A stretch of DNA of 64,000 bases from Daphnia pulex. Taxonomy: Eukaryota; Arthropoda; Branchiopoda; Diplostraca; Daphniidae. Under the pieces are notes generated by a model. It saw only the letters and a program-made list of their open reading frames with translations. It was not told where the DNA came from and ran no database searches. Below are positions 55,828 to 64,000 of this stretch, one piece after another; position 1 is the stretch's first letter; every line of letters starts with the position of its first letter. The translations under genes were made by a program, and so were the position numbers. The stretch covers positions 2,356,001-2,420,000 of the forward strand of contig NC_060025.1 in the NCBI RefSeq assembly GCF_021134715.1, given 5' to 3'.

Positions 55828-57165
55828 ATATTTATTGATTATAACAGATTTACGGAATTTTATTTTTTTATAAATAGTCAACCAAAGCTTAATTGAAATA
55901 ACAAAGAGATGCATGAAAATGGTAATGGACAGCCAAATACAAAAAAAAGCAAAAGACTAGACAAGCCTGGAAGTTAGAAACGTCCAATCTTAAGCGGTAA
56001 GAGTTAAGAAAGCCTTTCGACCACATGCTGGCAGGAAGTCTAATTTCTCCCATAGATGCACGGAATCCCCGTATAAATGGCAAAAATAATTTATAACGAA
56101 ATGACTGCTATAACTTTTTTATTATTACCAAAGAGTCCTCGTTGGTAAACACATGCAACAATAAAAAAAAACGAAGATTGCAGTCTACCAACTTTCACTT
56201 GAGAAATTTGTATTAGCTGTGTGCTGTCACAGCTGACAGCAAATAAAAAATAGAAATGTCGTTGGCAATAAAAATAGTGTGCATAATGACTTAAAAACCA
56301 AGTATATGGCAAATTCACGGAATGTCGGGTTTCATCGTTCCATCGCTTCAGTAATATCTAATAGTTGAAGATTTTTCACATTTTTCAAAGGAAACTTCCA
56401 TTAAATAAATTTCTTTAACCAAGTGCAAAAAAATCTTTTTTGGGATAGGGATAGTGGCATAGCGCTTTACTGCGGTTCTCGACTTTGGTTCAGTAGTTCA
56501 CCTCTGAAGTGTGAAAAGGCGTACGATTACCCACTGCAGATTTCCTAGCATAAGTCCATTACCGTTCTCGAGGCTGGCAGGCCATTATAATTATATTAAA
56601 TCATTGTTCTCTTATAGGCCTGAATCGTTGTCTTGATATATACCCCCACGCTCTGTTGTCTAGAAATATAATGGTAAAGGCCACAGCCGTTGTTCCACTG
56701 TTTGACGAAAATGTTTCTTTCGCATACTTGTCATTACCCAGACCCACGATATTACCCCAAATAATTAATTACCTAAACCGAGCTCAAGAACTTGAAGAAA
56801 CGCATAGAGTTCCCTCTCATTTATCACGTTACATTTGATGAGCTCAATGAAACGATGAGACGAGCAAACTTAAATGACAACACCAACGCGACATGAGATT
56901 CGCCTTTGGTAAAAACAAATGAAATTAGTTTGAATTACGCGTATTACTGCTTACACCGAGACAGGTTGAGTAAAACGATCTTAAATATCCGTCAATGTCT
57001 TTCTTTTCTTGTTTTAATATTCATATTAACTTCTTTTGGAGAGAATGATAAAAACATATATACTTGTGAGGCATCAACGCGAACGACGCAAAAGAAAGGA
57101 ATGATGAGGCACGACAGCTTTTCTGCGCTTTTTCTTCCAACTTGGTATATGATTACATACTTTGT
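55828..57165. other. intergenic
   Basis: Nothing certain. A 55-codon plus-strand frame from ATG 56671 (MVKATAVVPLFDENVSFAYL...) is the most protein-like piece, but it has no recognised family or other support. Confidence 0.45.
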
Positions 57166-58536
57166 TCAAAACCGAGTGATGTATATTGGGAAGTTTTCGG
57201 AAACGAGATGGTTGTCTTCAAACACAACCGAAATGTTGACTTCGAATTCTGTATGGGCAAAAACTTTCAGGACATTCCAGAAATTTTTCGAAAATGAAGC
57301 AATAAAGGATTACCGAGTTTAAAGTTAGCAGTGCTCAATGTGGGGCAAGTAAAGAGACGAGGGAAAACCATGTAAATAGGTATCGGCACTTTCCGAACGA
57401 CATCGCCGTCACCTAATATTGAATAGAGAACAGAACATTTAACGACCATAAAAGATTCATAATTCAATACCTTACCAATTTGAATGTTTTGTATCTCGGT
57501 GGCTATTAACAAATACCATAATTAAGTCAATCAATCAACCTAAACTCATATCTTTGGAAAAATTACCATCTTTTGAATAACCATCTGCACAGCCACACGT
57601 CTCTACTCTGACTAGCTGAATTTCTATGGATTTAATTTTCTCATCGCAGGATTCAATAGTTATCTAGAAAAAAAATGCACATGTTAAAGAGATGTCAAAT
57701 TTCAGAAACAATGATCATACCTCTCCTGTGAAAGGGTTAGAAATACTGCAAACTAATGAGTCTAGTTTCCCAGTTATTTTAAAATTAGGAACATTATATT
57801 TCCTTTTTAACTTTTGCACAGATTCTGGAACTATCACAAAGTCAATAGGTTTTAGTATGGCTTTTTCAGCACTTCTGGCCTGAAAAATAAAAATGAAAGA
57901 ACATAAACTAATGGAATTACAATATATCTAACACACAAAACACTCACCAAAGATTCAACAATAAATTCACATGATTTATCAAGATCCTTGGCCAACAATC
58001 CACGCTTCATGTCCACTTTCATAAAGTATTGGATATTAATGAAGACACCATGATATGTCTCATGCAATACTCTTGTCTGACCTCCCTGAAGATTGAATAC
58101 AAAAGGAATCTCAGTCGTTCCATGGGGAAATTTACCAGAACCTTTGCAAATTGGGAAAGAATTCAGCAAGAGCTGCATTGGCTAAAAACATAAAACACAG
58201 AAATTAAGTTTTTCTCATTCAGGCCACATACAAAAAAAAAAAAAAAAAAACAAGTGAAACACACACCTTAACAGAATTGTAGAAAGACTCATACTGACCA
58301 ATACATTTAGAGCTCAGTTCAAGGTTGACAATTCCTTCAACTGTTAGATTTACGCCCTCGTGACGCGTTTCCGTTGAGCAAGAAATAACTACGACGCCAC
58401 TGACAGATTCCTATTGTTTTGTATAAACAAATTAATGACACGGAACAATTTATGTCCTGTTTCTAATGTTCGTACATACTCCTTCTCTGTATATCTTGCT
58501 CGGTTTCTTGAGGCGGATATCAAGTGAGACGGACAT
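57166..58536 (-). CDS. VPS26C: VPS26C (DSCR3), arrestin-fold subunit of the retriever complex
   Basis: Eight exons, 58480-58536, 58267-58410, 57948-58181, 57721-57879, 57567-57663, 57476-57502, 57314-57412 and 57166-57248, join in phase to 299 residues, close to the 297 of the human protein. Conserved stretches include SGVVVIS near the start, FYNSVKPMQ, HETYHGVFINIQYFMKVDMK, LLAKDLDKSCEFIVES, QLVRVETCGCADGYSKDATE, VPIPIYMVFPRLFTCPTLST and a C-terminus EFEVNISVVF...SENFP. VPS26C pairs with VPS35L and VPS29 in retriever, which with the CCC complex and SNX17 returns membrane cargo from endosomes to the cell surface. All introns are short GT-AG. One exon is only 27 nt. Nothing suggests decay. Confidence 0.96.
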
Positions 58537-61500
58537 TTTTATACTAGCACCACACAGGAATTTTAACAATTCACCTTGCTGAATATGGAACAGGCTAAGT
58601 TACAATGCCAGAACAAATGATTCAATATAAGAAATGATTGAATGCATCTGTATCAAAAATTGACAATAACGTCAACTGCCGTAAAAAAAAACGAAAAGAT
58701 CGTCTGCTAGACCGATGATAAACAAACACCATCTAACGGTAAATGATAGAAACCAACGAGACCCTACCCAGCACAAACAGCACAAACGAAAGCCCAAAAG
58801 GACTTCCTTAGTTCCTTAGATTAAAATTACCTGTCAAAATTATTTTAAACCTTTATAAATCAAAGTACAATTTTTGACTTTTACCAAAAAAATTTTCTTA
58901 TTGCTCATAATGATTGATAATCAAAACTTTAGGGTTATAATTCGAATCGAAGCTTTACTTTGAAATTGTTCACGTCATTGACGTGTCACACTAAAAGTAC
59001 AATAGAAACGCTTGTAAAATTATTTTGCTATTAGTTCGACCATGTAGTCGCTTTCTCGTCACAGTTTTCTTGACGTGAAACTCTAATAGTCGGTGATGGA
59101 GACGAGCAGACAGAAATTCCTAATGTCTTCCGCATTTCGTATTTTTCTTTCCTTCTGGAATAAAATATTAGGAAAAATACAGTAAACATGGGGCCATAGA
59201 CAGCCCAGTTTTTATATAAAGAGAAAGATGTGAAAATCGATAGTGAAAAAGGGATGAAAACGTGTTCAAGAACTATTTTTCCGATAGACTTTACGGAAAA
59301 TATGCGCAGCAGGAAATCCCATTCCTGAAAATGTTTAGATAATCGAGAAGAAACTGGCAATTCAGTCATTTCTTAACAAGTTCGATTTAACACAGTGAAC
59401 AAGAATGAAACCTAATGAAAATGTTAAATAAAACATCCAGCAGTTTTCGTTACAAATACTTCTTGAAAAAATAAGAAATAAACCTCTCTACATTGTTCAT
59501 TGTCGAACCTGGTAGGATAAATCAAGGGTATATAGTGTTGATTCGAAACACTTGACGTTCCGTACGATACTACAGCCAATCACTCTACACCCAATGGCAA
59601 CCAAGCCATATAATTAGAGTCGTCTTGCTTGTTCGCATGTATTGATCATACCGCAAGATGATTAGCACGGCGCTGACATCAGTCAGGACTTGCTCAATTT
59701 CTTGTTTCTATGTTTCCTGTGTTTCAAATTAATTATACGGTGTGTGATGAAAGCCTTATAGAAACGCAGTACATACAACCTCAGTTCGAGGACACCGTCA
59801 TCAGCTCTAGGCTCGACATAAAAGTGTCGAACTTTCCATTAGAGATTTCTCTACACCTGTACAATGCATAGGGGTTTACATGTTGCATACACATCTGAAC
59901 ACACAGCGCTTTGATTTAAACTTGATTAAGCATTTCATAATATCTAGCTTTATGTGGGCTATTGTGTTGCTACACAAATGCACTACGCAATGGGAACAAT
60001 GTCCACTGTCAAACTGCTGAGTCGAGAAAATACGGTAAACTATGTTCAAGTAGACCAAGGAGAGTGAAAATCAAATCTAAAGAACCTTGGATGACCATAA
60101 TGCATTTGGCAAAAGTATCCAGAACGTCAAGACGAATTTCTGAAAGTGCATTAATCTGCGATAGTGAAAGTAGGATGCAGTGACATCTGAAGATAATGGG
60201 CAGCATTTGGAAAAGCTAGACCTATATTATCCATAGTATCGGTATTATATAAGGGCTAGAATTGATGGTCGAATTTTCAATCGTAAAATTTCGAAAATTC
60301 ATATGGTAATGGTTACACATTGCGTGTCATTTTTTCTTCTTTTCACACATTCGTCAACCTCTCTATTCACTTTCCTTATTACTCATCATAAACAGCTAGT
60401 TTAGGGCGCCAAAAATAGTTTGAAAATATATACCGGTACTAGTCGTTTGGCCAGCCATTTCCTTGGAAATGAATCTCTCTTTGGAAGGGAAATCAATGCA
60501 ATAAATGCGCAAACGCAGCAAATGTTTACGAAAAGAACAACTATTACAGTTTCAAAGACTGGCAATGATTTAGGCACTCATGCAGATGTACACTAAATAA
60601 CCCTTTAACTCAAAATATTAGAAAACAAATAAGCTTTTGTAAAAAAAACAAAATGTTCCTGCCAAACACAAATTTTCAGTAGTCCAACGTCAATAGTTCT
60701 GATTCAATGAATCTATGCTACGTCTATCTCTTTAGAACCAGCCCGCAAACATTTTATTGTAGCTTACAGCTTACACGTAACATCATTGACTATTGTTTCA
60801 TTATTGGAAAAACCCAGCTCGATGATCTCGGCTCTATAAACAATAAAATAGCACCTCCGAGTCACGAAGAGCTGTGAAATAAAAACACGCGAGAATTTAT
60901 GGTCGTGAATGTGTCAGTTCAATGAGCCGTTTCAAAATTATTGGCAAGGAAATGATCAGGAAAAAAGTCGATAAAAATCTACATTTTTTTCAATAGGATA
61001 ACTTTTTAAAAACGCATGTGGATCTCAAGCTATAATGGAAGAATTGTCTGCTTCGTTTTAAGTTTTAGTCTTTCGTTCACCGTAAAAATTCGTGAAAGGG
61101 AATGGCGATATAATGAACATATTTGCTTCTTTAATGCATCATGTTATATATGTGGTGAGCTTGTCATTGTACTGCATAAGTGACCAACTACGTGTGTGGG
61201 TTTGTTTGGCTGAATCTACAAGTTAAAACAAGAAATGGAAAGTTCGTGCTTACCTTTCGTTTTGTTTTTCTCCCATCATATGATGTTGTCAGGCCGGAGG
61301 CATAAAAAAGAAAATTTTCACGCCCGTCTTCTGTCCTAAATTCCGTGTTTATCCGCCGATCCATGTTTCCCTTTCTCAGTATTGTATTTAGACCACAAAT
61401 GCAAGTGATGCCATTCTAGTCATTTTATGGCGTCATATATAGCCTAGAGTGAACTCTAGGTTGTTGTTGCATTTACACGGGAAGTCATCATCGGCTGTGA

Positions 61501-62459
61501 TTTTACTGTAGTAAAGCCAAAAGTTAGATAATACTGTCACGAAACTAAACACGGAATTCACGCAACAAAAAAAGTAGCTTCAATGGCCATAGGCTCATTT
61601 TCTCTTTCAGTAAATAACAGTCATAAACACCAGTGCATATAGGATCATATACTTTTTTTGGTTATTGTCCTAGACGAACATATAGATGCACAAGGTATCG
61701 TTTCTACAATAAGTATACTACTAACCTGTTTTTGGTATGAATGGACGAAACTTTGCTTTGTATTTGCTCCTCCGTGCTTTTTTTGAACGATGGTGAGAGG
61801 TGCAGACGTTAAAAATATTTTTCTCAACTTCTAGTAGAAACTCGAGATCGATGAACTCCACAAAAGGCTAAAAGAATGACACACATTCAGGTCGTGCCAC
61901 AGCGCCATCTCTCGGCCATAGACAGATGAATGGAAAAATAAAGTAATCTGGAACAGCCACGCCTTCACAATTATTATACGTGTCTAGGGCCACGTGAAGA
62001 TAGTCGTCTAGGAATCTGGAGTAGCTCTACTAGCCGCATGCCTTTTAGTCTACGTAAGAGATTTGCACAATGTCTGGCCCAAAACTAACTGACGTCATTC
62101 CATATGGCAGCATGACCTTGCATTTTTTAAAGCTGAGCCAAATCATTCGCAAATGTTTGTTCCATGAAAGAAACACTTTCAAATAAATTCAAAAACGCGA
62201 TAATGTGAACGCTGCAAAAATAGATTGTGACAGTTTCAAAAGCAAACAAAGTGAAAGCTTCGATGATGCATAATGCAAATCTCTCATCACTTCACGCAAA
62301 CAACGACAAATTATAATTTATGAGTCAATAAGAGATCTATATTTATTCGCGATAATAATGATTCACGTTACATAGAAAATATGTAAATAGTTTTAGAATA
62401 ATGTAATTTATGTATAAATGTAAATATCTTTTGTATATATAGTGAGAGATGGGTGCTGT
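58537..62459. other. intergenic, AT-rich
   Basis: No recognised gene. A 112-codon minus-strand frame at 59031-59369 has its own entry. A GCGCCATCT-type motif lies at 61911-61919. AATAAA on the minus strand at 62342-62347 is a likely polyadenylation signal for the sulfotransferase gene. Confidence 0.5.
59031..59369 (-). CDS. hypothetical small protein, possibly membrane-bound
   Basis: This single open frame of 112 codons runs from ATG to stop. It starts MTELPVSSRLSKHFQEWDFL, has one or two hydrophobic stretches (FIPFSLSIFTSF and MFTVFFLIFY), then a basic segment RRKEKYEMRK. I do not recognise a family. There is no promoter or conservation evidence, so it could be a chance frame in AT-rich DNA. 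Confidence 0.22.
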   Translation of the reverse strand: MTELPVSSRLSKHFQEWDFLLRIFSVKSIGKIVLEHVFIPFSLSIFTSFSLYKNWAVYGPMFTVFFLIFYSRRKEKYEMRKTLGISVCSSPSPTIRVSRQENCDEKATTWSN

Positions 62460-63951
62460 TTAATCTTGCTGCTCCAGCTCTGTGATGAAATTCAAATCAG
62501 TGTCTTTCAAATTCTCTTTCATCCATTCTTCTATCCGCGCGTTGAGCTCCGGTGAAAAGTGGTTCTTCCAGTCGCCAGTTTTACCTATGATCACCGAACA
62601 TACAAGTTATATAATCAAAACGAGTTTATTAAAAAATGATAATGAAAATTTCAGGTTTTCCCGAAAAAATTCCAATGAAACAAAAACAAAACCTCACCAT
62701 TGCGGATGAATCGACCGTCAGGGCTCATGAAATTCAGCCACCTATAGTGCTCAAAGTTGACGGACTTGTTGGTGGCAAATTTGTCGATGCGCAAATGTTC
62801 GACCATTTTGTTGAGCTGGTATTCGTTGGGATATCTGCCCAGGAAACGGCCAATCTTTTGGATTTCACCTCTCAAATCCTGGGCGGGAAATAAAAAAGTT
62901 GAGTATAAAAACACCCAAAACAAAAGAATTGCATAATCAAGTGAAAGTTACTGTTTTAAGATCCTCGTAAAAGATGAACAGTAAATTGGGATGATGTCTC
63001 TTTGTCCAGGCGTCGAGCAAATGCGGAAAATAGGGAGAAGAGTAAACTGTTAAAAGTATAGACAAAGCAAATGTGTTAGATCAACTTTGACAGCAAACTT
63101 GAAATAAGGTGTGACATTATTATTTTTACGTCTGTCTTTCATAAAGTAGTCGGCGAACGACTCGAGATCGCCGGTGAATTTGTGTTGATTCATCAATTTG
63201 TGAAAGTGGAAGTAGGAGACGATGACATCTTTTGGGTTGCGAGCAACGTAGACGACCTGGTATTATTATTATTCAATCGATTTCAAGAGTTACCAAGAAT
63301 GTGAAAGTGTAGCCTAGATACTATACTGTCTCTAATGGGCTTGTATCAAATCTTTTCAATCTAAAAATAGAATTTTAAATTATATACCTTGCTGGTTTCT
63401 AGTAATTCGGGGTGAAGTAGGTAAAGTGGCAAGTGAGTTTTGAAAACCCTGGGTGATTTCATGCGCTCCAGTTGATTCAAATCACGCACTGCCTCGCCCA
63501 CCACCAGATTCATAATTTTCATCACTGCCGGCCGCACAATGTCCATGATGTTGAATCGGTACATCAGGTCGACCAGGAAAGCTGGCAATCTCATTTTGCT
63601 GCAACACACACAGAAATGGACCATGTCAGTTTTAACATATCGATCGACTCCACCATGGATCAGATATGATCGTTTTTAAAAAATCAATAACCAACCTAAT
63701 AATAGCGTCGCGCTCGTATTTCTCTTGCAGGGCTTTCGGCACGTAATAATTCATCCTGTCGATTGAAAGAGAGAGAGAATATGAATCGACACAGTTTCCT
63801 CTCTCCGCCACTTTGCAATCATTATGAGAATTATATAATGAAGTGGGGACTTACTCTAGAAAAGGTGAGCGAATCACTAATGGTATTTTGGACCTTTCAA
63901 AGTCGCAGTTGTTCATCAGCAGCCAAACAAGATCTTGAGTCCATGTCGTCC
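62460..63951 (-). CDS. cytosolic sulfotransferase (SULT family), 3' portion
   Basis: Seven exons on the minus strand, 63855-63951, 63696-63755, 63388-63598, 63130-63256, 62952-63046, 62698-62878 and 62460-62584, join in phase to 298 codons including the TAA stop. The enzyme transfers sulfate from PAPS to hydroxyl or amine groups in the cytosol. Visible motifs are the 5'-phosphosulfate loop (GTTWTQDLVWLL, with its first residues in the missing exon), FKTHLPL with the catalytic His, the 3'-phosphate site RNPKDVIVSYFHFH, FIFYEDLK, and the C-terminal RNGKTGDWKNHF. All key residues in view are intact, so the gene looks functional. The substrate cannot be told from sequence. The first exon or exons lie beyond the right edge. 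Confidence 0.95.
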
Positions 63952-64000
63952 CTAGTTTAGATTTAAATTTAATTATTTCATCATTTAAAATTAATTAATT

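Noticed and set aside
56906-57322. 138-codon plus-strand frame
   Set aside because: It lies antisense to the last exons of VPS26C, whose minus-strand frame is conserved; the plus frame is a shadow.
1-64000. CRISPR arrays, prokaryotic operons, or viral genes
   Set aside because: None seen; the window is plainly intron-containing animal DNA and repeats are microsatellites or transposon-like.

Overview
The window looks like a piece of a small, intron-rich arthropod genome, most likely a branchiopod crustacean such as Daphnia. The reasons are many introns of 65-100 bp, a chitin-binding (Rebers-Riddiford) cuticle protein gene, a secreted Cys-rich arthropod-type protein, and protein matches that run parallel to animal families without being vertebrate. 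The species call is an inference.

Layout. 696-2768 (+) is the 3' part of a SPATA20-like gene; its 5' part lies outside the window. 8456-40081 (+) is one very large gene, a complete Cav3 (T-type) voltage-gated calcium channel alpha-1 subunit, Ca-alpha1T type. About 31 exons were joined by reading frame, and every junction is in phase; the core product is about 2541 residues. All four domains, four S4 segments and the E-E-D-D selectivity filter of T-type channels can be read. The gene has a U12-type AT-AC first intron of 7.7 kb that carries a hAT-family MITE. It also has two mutually exclusive domain II turret exons (3-Cys and 5-Cys, the second with a GC donor), two small cassette exons in the domain I turret, a cassette exon in the III-IV linker, and two alternative last exons. 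Several of its 3' splice sites follow TG or CA repeats instead of a normal pyrimidine tract.

From about 41 kb the sequence becomes AT-rich. 41920-43954 (+) encodes a secreted, Cys-rich DUF4789-like protein with a TATA promoter. 46065-47104 (+) encodes a cuticle protein with a TATA/Inr promoter. 47.1-52.7 kb has no gene I can name but holds gene-like fragments and a 514-bp near-perfect inverted repeat whose arms carry a reading frame (hairpin-RNA candidate). 52.7-54.98 kb (-) is a DOCK9/10/11 (zizimin) pseudogene that keeps its introns and splice sites but has several frameshifts and stops. A tRNA-Ser(GCT) sits at 55746-55827 (-). 57166-58536 (-) is an intact VPS26C (DSCR3) gene. 62460-63951 (-) is the 3' part of a cytosolic sulfotransferase gene that runs off the right edge.

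The genes do not form a pathway; this is an ordinary eukaryotic neighbourhood. The main biological interest is the dense alternative splicing of the calcium channel, followed by the inverted repeat and the zizimin pseudogene.
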